The position numbers were made by a program, and so were the translations under genes. Source: Brucella intermedia LMG 3301 (GTDB taxonomy: Bacteria > Pseudomonadota > Alphaproteobacteria > Rhizobiales > Rhizobiaceae). Taken from it: a DNA stretch of 64,000 bases. The first letter of the stretch is position 1; the number at the start of each line of letters is the position of its first letter. Where the stretch lies: positions 124,001 to 188,000 of the forward strand of contig NZ_ACQA01000002.1 in the NCBI RefSeq assembly GCF_000182645.1, read 5' to 3'. Below are positions 35,589 to 44,819 of this stretch, in pieces. The notes below the pieces were generated by a model. The model was given only the letters and a program-made list of their open reading frames with translations. It had not been told where the DNA came from and ran no database searches.

Positions 35589-36500
35589 ATGGACCAGCTT
35601 TCGGCCATGCGCGCCTTTCTCCGGGTTGTCGAAACCGGGAATTTCACGCGCGCCTCCGCCTCGCTCAACATGCCCAAGGCAACGATCAGCAATCTCATTC
35701 AGGGATTGGAAGCCCATCTTGGTACGAAGCTCCTCAATCGCACCACCCGCCGCGTTCTGGTGACGCCGGACGGCGCGCTCTATTACGAGCGTGCGGCCCG
35801 TTTGCTCGCCGATCTTGCCGAACTCGACGGCAGCCTGTCTAGCGCGCAGACCTTGCCCAAGGGGCGCCTGCGCGTCGAAATGGCGGGCGCGGTCGCCAAT
35901 CTCATCATCATTCCGGCGCTGATGGAGTTTCACCAGCGCTATCCCGATATCCAGATCGATCTCGGCGTGTCGGACCGGCCTGTCGATTATGTGGCGGAGA
36001 ATGTCGATTGCGCCATTCGCATCGGGGAGCTGGCCGACCAGTCGCTGATTGCGCGCCGCATCGGCGACATGCATTTCATCGCCTGCGCTTCCGCCGAATA
36101 TCTCGACCGTTGCTCCACGCCGCTTCACCCGTCGGACCTCAGCCGTGACTGTACTGTGGTCGGCTATTTCCGGCCATCGACCGGCCAGCAGATGCCGTTC
36201 CGCTTCAGGAAGGGGACGGAGGAGATCGAGGTCAACGGGCGCTATGTGGTGGCGGCGAACGAATCGACCACCTATCTTGCCGCCGCGCGGGCCGGGCTCG
36301 GCGTGGTGCAGGCGCCCTTGTTCATGGTGAAGGACGATATCGCCAGCGGCACGCTGCGCCCCGTCCTGCAGGAATGGGAGATAGAGCCGACGCCGATCTA
36401 TCTGGTCTATCCGCCCAACCGGCATCTGAGCAACCGCCTGCGCGTCTTCGCCGACTGGGTGGTCAAGACCGTCGCGAGGTCACAGCTCAACGGGAGTTAG
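35589..36500 (+). CDS. LysR-family transcriptional regulator
   Basis: This 303-residue regulator has an N-terminal winged helix-turn-helix ([20 protein letters not shown], with [20 protein letters not shown] as the recognition region) and a C-terminal substrate-binding domain starting about residue 90. It belongs to the large CrgA/AaeR-like subgroup. ATG 35589 is preferred because the conserved start MDQLSAM follows it. It diverges from the serine-less hydrolase and RND genes; LysR proteins often control the divergent gene, so those are the first targets to consider. Its stop overlaps the convergent gene by 4 bases. Confidence 0.92.
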   Translation: MDQLSAMRAFLRVVETGNFTRASASLNMPKATISNLIQGLEAHLGTKLLNRTTRRVLVTPDGALYYERAARLLADLAELDGSLSSAQTLPKGRLRVEMAGAVANLIIIPALMEFHQRYPDIQIDLGVSDRPVDYVAENVDCAIRIGELADQSLIARRIGDMHFIACASAEYLDRCSTPLHPSDLSRDCTVVGYFRPSTGQQMPFRFRKGTEEIEVNGRYVVAANESTTYLAAARAGLGVVQAPLFMVKDDIASGTLRPVLQEWEIEPTPIYLVYPPNRHLSNRLRVFADWVVKTVARSQLNGS

Positions 36501-36811
36501 CGTGCGCAGCGCCGCTTGTTGAGCCGGACCTTGATCTTGTCGGGAGAGGTGCTTTTCGCCTTGTGGCCGGACGAGACGATATGCGCGCGCACTGTGCAGT
36601 CGCCGGCCAGCACCTCGAAATTGTTGGAGCGGATATACATCACCGTATTGATAGGCTGGCCGGGCAACTTCTGTGCCACGGCGTTGACCACCGCTGTGAC
36701 TTCTCTGGCGCGCTGGCTGGAACTGCCGTCGCTGGCGGCGAGCGCCGGGCTCTGCGCGGATGAAAATGCGAATATGCCCGCAAACAGAAAAGCAGTTTTA
36801 GCTTTCTTCAT
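36497..36811 (-). CDS. Small exported protein, unknown function
   Basis: This 104-residue product has a signal peptide ([20 protein letters not shown], then SPALAASDG) and a basic mature domain with two cysteines (AGDCTVRAH and a C-terminal KRRCAR) that could pair. I chose ATG 36811 because GGAGG lies 8 bases ahead; another ATG at 36817 is too close to that site. It is convergent with the LysR gene. I recognise no family. Confidence 0.65.
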   Translation of the reverse strand: MKKAKTAFLFAGIFAFSSAQSPALAASDGSSSQRAREVTAVVNAVAQKLPGQPINTVMYIRSNNFEVLAGDCTVRAHIVSSGHKAKSTSPDKIKVRLNKRRCAR

Positions 36812-36894
36812 TGGCATGGCCTCCGATTGAGCTGGAATTGAATGGACCAACATAGGCCCCAATTGCGTCAATACCAGTCCCGGACCAGTACCTT

Positions 36895-37503
36895 TTAACG
36901 GTTCTTTGTCTCGCTTATTCCGTTTGCGATGCGCTTGACGGTGGTCGCGGCCAGAAGCAGGCAAAGGAGCGGTTGCAGCCAGAACATCCAGTCCGGCAAG
37001 GTGCCGTCGATGGCGATCCAGGCACCAAGCACGCCGAAGACCACGGCGCGGTCGCTCTTGCCCATCGGGCCGTCATAACGGCGGCTCGCACCCACGGAAG
37101 CCCCGGCAAGACCGGCAAATTCCGTCAGCGTGGCAAGGAATATGACCGCGAAAATCCACGGGCCGGTGAACGGGGCGACCAGCGCGAAAGGGGCATAGAG
37201 CGCCGCGTCGGAAACCACATCGCCGATCTCGTTGAGATAGGCGCCCAGCGTCGATTTCTGCCCATGTTCGCGCGCCAGCATTCCATCGACGGCGTTCAGG
37301 GCCATGCGGAGGAACAGCCAGACCGGGACGAGCGCAAACCATGCCGCATTTCCGCTCCACGCCAGAAAAGCCCCAAGTATGATCGAGACGAGCGCGGCGG
37401 CGACTGTAACCTGATTGGCGGTTACACCGCCTGCGGCAAGTCGCACGACCAGCGGCCTCAGTAAATTCTGGAAACGCGACTTGAGTTGATAAACGGACAT
37501 CAA
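36895..37503 (-). CDS. CDP-alcohol phosphatidyltransferase family protein (YnbA-like)
   Basis: This 202-residue membrane protein matches the length of E. coli YnbA (about 201). It would join a CDP-activated lipid to an alcohol head group. The family motif is present in the YnbA variant: N70-AVD-G-ML-AR (70-78), then LGAYLNEIGDVVSD with G87, N91, D95 and D99. Two aspartates of the classical motif are asparagine here (70, 91), as in YnbA relatives, so its chemistry may differ from phosphatidylglycerol-phosphate synthase. It has about five membrane segments. It diverges from the other genes of the cluster. Confidence 0.85.
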   Translation of the reverse strand: MMSVYQLKSRFQNLLRPLVVRLAAGGVTANQVTVAAALVSIILGAFLAWSGNAAWFALVPVWLFLRMALNAVDGMLAREHGQKSTLGAYLNEIGDVVSDAALYAPFALVAPFTGPWIFAVIFLATLTEFAGLAGASVGASRRYDGPMGKSDRAVVFGVLGAWIAIDGTLPDWMFWLQPLLCLLLAATTVKRIANGISETKNR

Positions 37504-37640
37504 GAATCTCTTGGGAAACGAAGAATAAGTATTGAACAGCTATTTGCGGTTCGCTCCAGCTCGTTTAAGCAAACATTTTGTTTCACTCAATAGAAATTGG
37601 GGGCAGCCGCCTCGCGAGGAAACGCTGTGGAGAGGGATGC

Positions 37641-39425
37641 ATGGACGAGCAGGCAGTAAAACCGCATCGCGTGGCGCAGGAAAGCCGGTTCGCGACCCAT
37701 GACGGCACGTCGCTGTTCTACCGTTTCTGGCCGGCGCTTTCCGGAAAGCCGAAAGGCGTCATCGTCCTGCTGCATCGCGGGCACGAGCATAGCGGCCGTG
37801 TCGCGCACCTCGTCGATGAGCTGGGGCTGGATGACTACGCCTTCTATGCCTGGGATGCGCGCGGCCACGGCCAGTCGCCGGGCGTGCGCGGCTTCTCGCC
37901 ATCCTTCGGCGCGTCGATCCGCGATCTCGACAGTTTCGTCACCCATATCCGGCGGGAAACCAGCGCGGCCATCGAGGACGTGGCAATCATCGCGCAGAGC
38001 GTCGGTGCGGTGCTTGCTGCCGCATGGGTGCATGACTATGCGCCGAATATCCGGGCGCTGGTGCTGGCTTCGCCCGCCTTCGACATCAAGCTCTATGTGC
38101 CATTCGCCAAGGAAGGCATCGGCCTGTGGCAGAAGCTGAAAGGCACTTTCTACGTCAATTCCTACGTCAAGCCGCAGTTCCTGACCCACGATCCGGAACG
38201 CATCGAATCCTATCGCACCGATCCGCTGATCGCACGGCCCATTGCATCGCATATCCTGCTGCAACTCTACGAGACGGCGAAGCGCGTGGTGGACGATGCG
38301 CGGGCGATTACCGTTCCGACGCAACTGCTCATCTCCGGCAGCGATTTCGTCGTGCGCCCCGCGCCGCAACATCGCTTCTTCGAGAACCTCGGCAGCCGCA
38401 TCAAGGAGCGGCACGTGCTCAAGGGCTTCTACCACGACACGCTGGGCGAGCGGGATCGCAAACCGGCCATCGAACGCATTCATGATTTCATCGAGGCGCG
38501 CTTTGCCGAAGCGCCGCAGCGCGCCGACCTGACGGAAGCGCATATTGCAGGCCACACGCGCGACGAGGCGGACCGGCTGTCGACCCCGCTGCCGCTTCTG
38601 ACGGCGCAGGGGCTTTACTGGGCGTCGACGCGGGCTTCGATAGCCTTCGGCGCACTGTTTTCGGAAGGGCTGAAAGTCGGCAGGCGCACCGGCTTCGATT
38701 CCGGTTCGACGCTCGATTACGTTTATGAGAACGAAGCGCGCGGTATTGGACCGGGCGGCAAGCTCATCGACAGGCAGTTTCTGGAAGCGATCGGCTGGCG
38801 GGGCATCCGGCAGCGCAAGGTGCATCTGGAAGAACTGATCGGCGTGGCGATCAACCGGCTGAAGAGCGAAGGCCGCTCGACCAATATTCTTGATATTGCC
38901 TGCGGCCATGGCCGCTACGTGATCGACGCGGTGGTGCGCGCCGGCGCGATGCCGGACAGCATCCATCTGCGCGACTATTCGCCGATCAATGTGCTGGCGG
39001 GCAACAAGCTCATCAGGGATCGCGGGCTGGAGGCCATTGCCCATATGGAAGAGGGCGATGCTTTCAACGAGGAAAGCCTTGCCGCTGTCACGCCGCAGCC
39101 GGACCTTGCCATCGTGTCCGGTCTTTACGAGCTTTTCCCCGACAATGCACTGATCAATCGTTCGCTGTCGGGGCTTGCCCGCGTGCAGAAGCCCGGCGCA
39201 CTGCTGATCTACACCAACCAGCCATGGCATCCGCAGCTTGAAATGATCGCGCGGGCGCTGACCTCGCATCGCGGCGGCGAGGCATGGGTGATGCGCCGCC
39301 GCACGCAGGGCGAGATGGACCAGCTTGTCGAAAAGGCAGGCTATCGCAAGATCGAACAGCGCATCGATCAGTGGGGCATTTTCACCGTCTCGATTGCAGA
39401 GCGGGTCGGAGACGGCAAGGCGTGA
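37641..39425 (+). CDS. Fused alpha/beta hydrolase and SAM methyltransferase (YnbC-like)
   Basis: This 594-residue protein has two domains. The N-terminal hydrolase (about 20-310) resembles monoacylglycerol lipases/lysophospholipases, with VLLHRGHEHSGR, the nucleophile elbow IIAQSVGAV, and a late histidine in GFYHDTLGE. The C-terminal part (about 390-594) has methyltransferase motif I ILDIACGHGRYV. Length and domain order match E. coli YnbC (585). Start ATG 37641 has GAGAGGG ahead; an upstream in-frame ATG at 37578 lacks one. It overlaps the phosphatase gene by 4 bases (GTGA). It may act on a lysophospholipid or its head group. Confidence 0.88.
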   Translation: MDEQAVKPHRVAQESRFATHDGTSLFYRFWPALSGKPKGVIVLLHRGHEHSGRVAHLVDELGLDDYAFYAWDARGHGQSPGVRGFSPSFGASIRDLDSFVTHIRRETSAAIEDVAIIAQSVGAVLAAAWVHDYAPNIRALVLASPAFDIKLYVPFAKEGIGLWQKLKGTFYVNSYVKPQFLTHDPERIESYRTDPLIARPIASHILLQLYETAKRVVDDARAITVPTQLLISGSDFVVRPAPQHRFFENLGSRIKERHVLKGFYHDTLGERDRKPAIERIHDFIEARFAEAPQRADLTEAHIAGHTRDEADRLSTPLPLLTAQGLYWASTRASIAFGALFSEGLKVGRRTGFDSGSTLDYVYENEARGIGPGGKLIDRQFLEAIGWRGIRQRKVHLEELIGVAINRLKSEGRSTNILDIACGHGRYVIDAVVRAGAMPDSIHLRDYSPINVLAGNKLIRDRGLEAIAHMEEGDAFNEESLAAVTPQPDLAIVSGLYELFPDNALINRSLSGLARVQKPGALLIYTNQPWHPQLEMIARALTSHRGGEAWVMRRRTQGEMDQLVEKAGYRKIEQRIDQWGIFTVSIAERVGDGKA

Positions 39426-40735
39426 CGGTGCATCTGACGGAACGCGAGGGATATTCGCGGCGGCCCGTGGTCCGTCGCGCCATCCTTTGGCTTCTGTTTC
39501 TCGCTCCCTTCTTCTACCTGACATACGGCACGGCCAACTGGCTCGCATCGCAGCAAAGCCATGTGCCGAACCTTGCCTTCGCGTGGGAAAACCGGGTTCC
39601 GTTCATCGCGTGGAGCATCGTGCCCTATTGGTCGGTCAATCTGTTCTACGCGGTCGCGCTGTTCGTCAATGACAGTCCGGAACAGGTGGACCGGCTGGCG
39701 AAGCGTTATCTGGCGGCTCAGATCATCGCTGTTCTCTGCTTCGTCGCCTTTCCGCTGACGGCGACCTTCGTAAAACCGGCAACGGCTGGCATTCCGGGCT
39801 TCATGTTCGATGTGCTCGGCGGTTTCGACAAACCCTTCAATCAGGCACCTTCGCTGCATATCGCGCTTCTGATCATCATCTGGGACCAGATGCGCCGCGT
39901 GATGGGCGGCGCCGTGCGCGTGGTCTGGCATGTCTGGTGCCTGCTGATCGGCCTGTCGGTGCTGACCACCTATCAGCACCACGCGGTCGATATTCCGGCA
40001 GGCGCTTTGCTCGGCCTGTTTGCCCTGTGGCTTTTTCCGCGTAGTGGGTCGTCACCATTTGCCGGTTTTCAGTTGACCACGAACCCAAAAGCGCGTCGGC
40101 TGGGTCTATATTATCTGGCGGGCGCTGTGCTTTTTCTCGCGCTCGGCATTCATGGCCTCAGCATGACTGGCTATGCGATCTTCTGGCTTTGGCCCGCAAC
40201 CGCGCTGGCCATCGTGGCGCTTGGCTATTTCGGGGCCGGTGCTGGCATTTTCCAGAAGCAGACGGATGGATCGGTCAGTCTTGCAAGCCGCTGGCTCCTT
40301 TGGCCCTATCGTCTTTTTGCCGGGCTGAATGTGCGGTTCTGGACCCGCAGGCTGCCGCCGCATGTGGAGCTTGCCGACGGGGTGTTTCTGGGGCGTTTTC
40401 CTAGAGCCGCAGAACTTTCATCCTTCGCGACCGTCATCGATCTGGCCGCTGAAATGGTGCCGCCGCCGCATGACGCGGAATGGAAGAGCTTTGCCGCGAT
40501 CGATATGGTCGCGCCGCCATCGGAAAAAGTGCAACTGGCCGCCGATGCTGTTGAAGCGGCTCGCCATCACGGTCCGGTTCTCATCTGCTGCGCGCTCGGT
40601 TTCCAGCGCAGCGCCACGGTTGCGGTGGCCTGGCTCGTCTCGACTGGCCGCGTGGCCAATGCGCGAGAAGCAGAAACGCTGATCCGCGCCAAAGGCTGGC
40701 CCGTTCATCTGCATCTGGCGGGGGAGGCGGCATGA
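39422..40735 (+). CDS. PAP2 phosphatase fused to dual-specificity phosphatase (YnbD-like)
   Basis: This 437-residue membrane protein has an N-terminal PAP2-type lipid phosphatase region with six or so membrane segments (PSLH about 139-142 and YQHHAVDIPAG with the catalytic histidine) and a C-terminal cytosolic dual-specificity phosphatase with the Cys-x5-Arg loop CCALGFQRSA. Length and design match E. coli YnbD (430). The start is GTG 39422, overlapping the preceding TGA (GTGA). It would dephosphorylate a phospholipid or lipid phosphate, consistent with neighbouring CDP-alcohol enzymes. Confidence 0.87.
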   Translation: MTVHLTEREGYSRRPVVRRAILWLLFLAPFFYLTYGTANWLASQQSHVPNLAFAWENRVPFIAWSIVPYWSVNLFYAVALFVNDSPEQVDRLAKRYLAAQIIAVLCFVAFPLTATFVKPATAGIPGFMFDVLGGFDKPFNQAPSLHIALLIIIWDQMRRVMGGAVRVVWHVWCLLIGLSVLTTYQHHAVDIPAGALLGLFALWLFPRSGSSPFAGFQLTTNPKARRLGLYYLAGAVLFLALGIHGLSMTGYAIFWLWPATALAIVALGYFGAGAGIFQKQTDGSVSLASRWLLWPYRLFAGLNVRFWTRRLPPHVELADGVFLGRFPRAAELSSFATVIDLAAEMVPPPHDAEWKSFAAIDMVAPPSEKVQLAADAVEAARHHGPVLICCALGFQRSATVAVAWLVSTGRVANAREAETLIRAKGWPVHLHLAGEAA

Positions 40736-41152
40736 ACGCGCCTGCATCCTCCACGGCGGTCTGGCTGCGCCGCAACGCCTTTCCCCGGCATTGCCGTCGC
40801 GGTGGTTCTTCTTGCGGTCGCGCCCTTCCTGCGCCCGGTGCACGATCTGGCTTTCTGGCTGATCTGGCCGCTGCTGCTTGCAAGCGCGCTGATCGTGCTC
40901 GGTATCGCGGCGCATCTTCTGTTCGATGCAGCGCTTTTCCGGCTGATTGCCGCTTCCGGCGAAACGGGCCTGAGCGAGGTGGACCGAATTCTGGAACGCA
41001 TGGGCCTGCGCACCCATGCCGGTCCTGTTCGTCCGCTTGCGGCGAGGATCGAGGGTTCGCGGCGCATCGTGGAGCGCCTGCGGTTCTTCATGGGGGTTGA
41101 GATCGTGCTTTTCATTCTGCTGGCCGTGGTGCCATCGGGTCAGGGGCTGTGA
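40732..41152 (+). pseudogene. Small membrane protein of the ynb-like cluster, +1 frameshift
   Basis: The start ATG 40732 overlaps the phosphatase stop (ATGA) and encodes MNAPASSTAVWLRRNAFP. The CCCC run at 40783-40786 then shifts the frame. Removing one C continues into a hydrophobic protein (VVLLAVAPFLRP, then LAFWLIWPLLLASALIVLGI) that runs to TGA 41150-41152, with a soluble middle and a last membrane segment (MGVEIVLFILLAVV). The repaired product would be about 139 residues with three membrane segments. I recognise no family. Either an inactivated gene or a base-calling error. Confidence 0.7.
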
Positions 41153-41153
41153 C

Positions 41154-41807
41154 ATGCGGGAACTGATCCGGCATCAGGTGCAATCGATTTTCGGTTCGTT
41201 TCTGGCAATCCTGTCGCGGGGGATTACCGGCGTGCGGCCGATCTGGAGCGGCACTGGCCCGTCGCGCAACCAGCGCATCTATTTTGCCAATCACACAAGT
41301 CATGGCGATTTCATCCTGCTCTCTTCCTGTCTCGACCAGGAAGAACGCGCGCGCACCCGTGCCGTCGCCGGCGCGGATTACTGGCGGGGCAACCGCGTGC
41401 GCCAGTTCATGGCGGAAGTTCTGTTGCGCACCGTGCTTGTGGAACGCAACTGGGTGGAACGCACGCAGGACCCGATGGAAGTGATGCTGAAGGCGCTGGC
41501 CGACGGCTATTCGCTCATCATCTTTCCCGAAGGCACGCGCAACATGACAGACGAGGCGCTGCTGCGCTTTCGCTCCGGCATCTACAATCTGGCGCTGGCG
41601 CGCCCCGATGTCGAACTGGTGCCATGCTGGATCGAAAACATGTCGCGCGTGCTGCCCAAGGGCGCGATGCTGCCGGTGCCGCTTCTGTGCCGTGTCGTTT
41701 TCGGCGCGCCGGTCCAGCTTCGCGAGGGTGAGGACCGCAAGGAATTTCTCGCCCGCGCCCGCCAGAGCCTTCTCGATATACAGCCCCGTAACGGTAAACA
41801 GCCATGA
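41154..41807 (+). CDS. Lysophospholipid acyltransferase (PlsC type)
   Basis: This 217-residue membrane-associated acyltransferase has motif I HTSHGD (H-x4-D) and motif III FPEGTRN, as in 1-acyl-glycerol-3-phosphate acyltransferases. It would transfer an acyl group to a lysophospholipid, making a phosphatidate-like product. ATG 41154 follows the preceding stop by one base. The gene overlaps the CdsA-like gene by 4 bases, so the acyl product may be passed to it. Confidence 0.88.
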   Translation: MRELIRHQVQSIFGSFLAILSRGITGVRPIWSGTGPSRNQRIYFANHTSHGDFILLSSCLDQEERARTRAVAGADYWRGNRVRQFMAEVLLRTVLVERNWVERTQDPMEVMLKALADGYSLIIFPEGTRNMTDEALLRFRSGIYNLALARPDVELVPCWIENMSRVLPKGAMLPVPLLCRVVFGAPVQLREGEDRKEFLARARQSLLDIQPRNGKQP

Positions 41808-42733
41808 GCGAAACAACCCGATTATTCCTTGGCCTCATGGGCGTTCTGATAACGGCAAGCGCCGTGGCCGGTGTTCTTTCATGGCGCGCGCCGAAGCCGC
41901 TTTCATCCACGCTGGTCAATCTCAATGCCCGCATCAAGGCATGGTGGATCATGGTTGGCGCCATGTGCGTCGCTTTCCTGTTCGGGAAGGGTGGCGTGAT
42001 CGTGCTGTTCGCGATGATCTCGTTCGCGGCCCTCCGCGAATATGCGACGCTGACCCAGACAAGGCGCGCCGACCACCGCGTGCTGCTCGGCATGTTCCTG
42101 CTGGTCATTCCAGTGCAATATTACCTGATCTGGATCGACTGGTACGGGCTCTATTCCATCTTCATCCCGGTCTATTGCTTCCTCGCAATGCCGGTGCTGA
42201 CGGCGCTTTCCGGCGACACGTCGCGCTTTCTGGAACGCATCAGCGAGCAGCAATGGGGCATCATGCTGTCGGTCTATTGCATCAGCCATGTACCGGCCTT
42301 GATGACGCTGGATATTCCCGGGTTCGACGGCAAGAAACTGCTGCTGATCGCGTTTCTGGTGGCCACCGTGCAGGGCAGCGATGTGCTGCAATATATTTTC
42401 GGCAAGCTGTTCGGCAAACATCGCATCGCGCCCAGCATATCGCCGTCAAAGACCTGGGAAGGCTTTGTCGGCGGGGTTGCGGCGGCATCGCTTCTGGGTG
42501 CGGGGCTTGCCTGGCTGACGCCGTTTTCGCCGCTCCAGGCGGGCGCGCTTGCGGCCGCATCCTGCATCATGGGCTTCTTCGGCGGGCTTGTCGCCTCCGC
42601 CATCAAGCGCGATCGCGGCGTGAAGGACTGGGGCCACATGATCGAAGGGCATGGCGGCATGCTCGACCGGGCCGACAGCCTCGTCTTTTCAGCCCCGGTC
42701 TTCTTCCACACCGTGCGCTATTTCTGGACCTGA
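41804..42733 (+). CDS. Phosphatidate cytidylyltransferase (CdsA family, YnbB-like)
   Basis: This 309-residue protein with about eight membrane segments makes CDP-diacylglycerol or a related CDP-lipid from phosphatidate and CTP. The C-terminal CDS signature is present: SAIKRDRGVKDWGHMIEGHG followed by GMLDRADSLVF. Length is close to E. coli YnbB (298). An essential housekeeping cdsA is expected elsewhere, so this is probably a dedicated paralogue. It is the last gene of the run; no clear terminator follows before the convergent phytase-like gene. Confidence 0.9.
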   Translation: MSETTRLFLGLMGVLITASAVAGVLSWRAPKPLSSTLVNLNARIKAWWIMVGAMCVAFLFGKGGVIVLFAMISFAALREYATLTQTRRADHRVLLGMFLLVIPVQYYLIWIDWYGLYSIFIPVYCFLAMPVLTALSGDTSRFLERISEQQWGIMLSVYCISHVPALMTLDIPGFDGKKLLLIAFLVATVQGSDVLQYIFGKLFGKHRIAPSISPSKTWEGFVGGVAAASLLGAGLAWLTPFSPLQAGALAAASCIMGFFGGLVASAIKRDRGVKDWGHMIEGHGGMLDRADSLVFSAPVFFHTVRYFWT

Positions 42734-42793
42734 ACATCCTGCGCAAAACCGCGCCACACTTCAGCTGGAAATGCTGTGGCCGGTCATGTCGCT

Positions 42794-43858
42794 TCAGGGC
42801 AGCTTCAGGGCGATGAACTGCGAAACCTGTCCGTGGCTGAAATTGTTGTCGGAAGCGAGGACCAGCGTCCTCTTCCCGTCCACCACCGGCCCGAAGGTGA
42901 CGGCCTCGATATTGTCGATGTCGAGGCCGAAATCGCCTTCGTCGAGCTGGAGGAGGAGCTGCTTTGACAGCGGCGTTACCGGCTCGCTGGCGAGCGACGG
43001 AACGTCTTTCACATTGCTGGCGCCATCGAAGGATGCGCGATAGAGCGTGATCCGGTTGCCCACGCCCATGGCGAAGGAGCGCTCGACGGTGAGGAGATCG
43101 TTTCCATCGGCAACGAATTCCGACATGCCGTTATCGTTCCAGAAGGGCGGCTCAGTCGCCTTGGTGAAGATCGGGCCGGTGTCATAGGCATATTGCGCCG
43201 TCACATTGCCTGATGCGAGATCGAAGGCGATGATGCGCGAGCGGCTGCCATGGTCGAGCGTCGCCTTGTCCCCGTCCTGTACCAGCGCGTTTTCAGTACC
43301 GGCCAGAAGCGTCTTGCCGTCAGGTGTGATCGTCAGGCTTTCAAAGGAAAGATTGTTGCGGATGCCGCGTGTCCTGCCCTCGTCGGGAATGTAAGCTTCC
43401 GGCAAGGCAAATTCGCGGATGAAGCTGCCATCGGTCTTTGCTTCGCCGACAAACGGTCTGCCATTCCTGTCGCCTTCGCTCGACCAGTAGATGGTGCCGG
43501 TGGCCGTATTGAAGCGGATGCTTTCCGGGTCCACGTCCTTCAGTGCAAATGGTTTGCCCGCCTTGTCCAGAAGCGTAACCGTTTCCAGAATATCGAGGCT
43601 CTGCATGCCGGAACCGTCGATGGCGAGCTTGAGCTTGTAAAAGCGCGCTGGCGCGTTTTCCGAACGGTCGTCGGATATGGCGTAATAGACATCTGCACGC
43701 GGGTCGTAGTCGAGGCCGGATATTCCGCCGAATTCGACGCCGCCGATTTTCAGGCCGGTGGGCAGGGTGAAAGCGCCGATCAGTTCGGGCTTGGGCATTT
43801 CATGCGCAACGGCGCTGGTTGCAAGGGCGAGAAACAGTGCAGCAAGAGGTGCTTTCAT
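42794..43858 (-). CDS. Exported esterase-like phytase family protein
   Basis: This 354-residue protein has a signal peptide (MKAPLAALFLALATSAVA) and a beta-propeller-like domain typical of the 'esterase-like activity of phytase' family: GGISGLDYDPRADVYYAISDDR near the start, and DPESIRFNTATGTIYWSSEGDRNG in the middle. It probably acts in the periplasm on a phosphate ester; substrate unknown. ATG 43858 fits the signal peptide; an upstream GTG at 43888 lacks a better ribosome site. It is convergent with the CdsA-like gene. Confidence 0.85.
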   Translation of the reverse strand: MKAPLAALFLALATSAVAHEMPKPELIGAFTLPTGLKIGGVEFGGISGLDYDPRADVYYAISDDRSENAPARFYKLKLAIDGSGMQSLDILETVTLLDKAGKPFALKDVDPESIRFNTATGTIYWSSEGDRNGRPFVGEAKTDGSFIREFALPEAYIPDEGRTRGIRNNLSFESLTITPDGKTLLAGTENALVQDGDKATLDHGSRSRIIAFDLASGNVTAQYAYDTGPIFTKATEPPFWNDNGMSEFVADGNDLLTVERSFAMGVGNRITLYRASFDGASNVKDVPSLASEPVTPLSKQLLLQLDEGDFGLDIDNIEAVTFGPVVDGKRTLVLASDNNFSHGQVSQFIALKLP

Positions 43859-43931
43859 GACGGCGGCCCGTTCGATCGAGAAAGTCACCGGATAGTCGTT
43901 CTGTTTGACAGGAAGATGAAGGCTGCTGATC

Positions 43932-44651
43932 TCAAATTCTGTCGAATGCGCGCGCCGGTTCCTGCCTGTCGATCAGGTGGGAGGGGGCCGCAAATTGCAG
44001 CAGCTTGTTCTTGTTGGTGATCTTGATCGCCGAGGCCTGCACCGTGACGCCATGCGAACCGAGTGTCGCGAAATTGCGTGACAGGTTCTCCGGCGTCATG
44101 CCGAGATAGGCGGCGAGCGTGCGTTTTTCGTAAGGAATCATCACCACGTCGGCGCCGTCGTTCAAAAGCGATTCCTTGACGATCCAGTTGGCGAGGCGCT
44201 GTACGCTGCTGCGCAGCTTCTGCGCCTTCAGTTCCTTCACCAGACGGCGATAGGCGCGCGCGGTTTCAAAAACGATGGCGCGCATGAAGCCGACATCCTC
44301 GCTCATCAGGTCGCGCACCAGGCTGGAAGGCACCATCAGCACGCGGGTGGGGGTCAGCGTCTGCGCGGTTTGCAGGCACACATCATCGTTCAGCACGGCT
44401 GCGAGGATGAAGATGTCTTCGGCGCGCAGTATCTCCAGCGCGGTCTCGCCATCGTCCGATTTCGCCGACATCAGCACAAGCCCGTCCAGGATCACGAACA
44501 GGAAATCCGCAGGCTCGTCCTCCCTGATCAGGGTCGTGCGGGGCGGAAACGACTGCACGAAACTCGGGCGCACCAGCCGCTCGAACGTGGCGTCGGCCAT
44601 GTCCGCGAAAAGCGGCAGATTTCTCAGCGCGTCGATTTCTTCTCTCCGCAT
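43932..44651 (-). CDS. Crp/Fnr-family transcriptional regulator next to narK
   Basis: This 239-residue regulator has a cyclic-nucleotide-like beta barrel (LIREDEPADFLFVILDGLVLM, about 41-61) and a C-terminal helix-turn-helix (KRTLAAYLGMTPENLSRNFATL). The cysteines that bind the FNR iron-sulfur cluster are absent, so it is of the Dnr/NnrR/NarR kind, which may use heme or NO. It diverges from the fused narK gene with a perfect FNR box 43 bases upstream of its start. Brucella has a described regulator of the nar genes called NarR; this is a candidate by position, not proven. Confidence 0.9.
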   Translation of the reverse strand: MRREEIDALRNLPLFADMADATFERLVRPSFVQSFPPRTTLIREDEPADFLFVILDGLVLMSAKSDDGETALEILRAEDIFILAAVLNDDVCLQTAQTLTPTRVLMVPSSLVRDLMSEDVGFMRAIVFETARAYRRLVKELKAQKLRSSVQRLANWIVKESLLNDGADVVMIPYEKRTLAAYLGMTPENLSRNFATLGSHGVTVQASAIKITNKNKLLQFAAPSHLIDRQEPARAFDRI

Positions 44652-44693
44652 CGATCCTCACTTCAGGGGGCAAGTTACTGCCCGCTAATATAA

Positions 44694-44707
44694 TTGATAA
44701 ATATCAA
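44694..44707. promoter_or_regulatory. Perfect FNR box (distal)
   Basis: TTGAT-AAAT-ATCAA at 44694-44707 matches the full FNR/Dnr palindrome TTGAT-N4-ATCAA. It lies 43 bases before the regulator start codon and 184 before the narK start. It could autoregulate the regulator, or support narK expression as a distal site. Confidence 0.85.
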
Positions 44708-44805
44708 TCGTGCAATATGCATTAATCAATACTTGGGCCAAACTCGGTTTATTATTGTCCTTAAGTCACCAAGAACTAAAATTCAACTTGAATAGTCTAA
44801 AGATA

Positions 44806-44819
44806 TTGATCTTAATCAA
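44806..44819 (+). promoter_or_regulatory. Perfect FNR box upstream of narK (class II position)
   Basis: TTGAT-CTTA-ATCAA at 44806-44819 is a perfect FNR box. The sequence CATAAG at 44842-44847 gives a -10 element whose start site (about 44854) would lie 41.5 bases from the box centre, the classical class II activator position. It should drive the nar operon under low oxygen. Confidence 0.88.
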
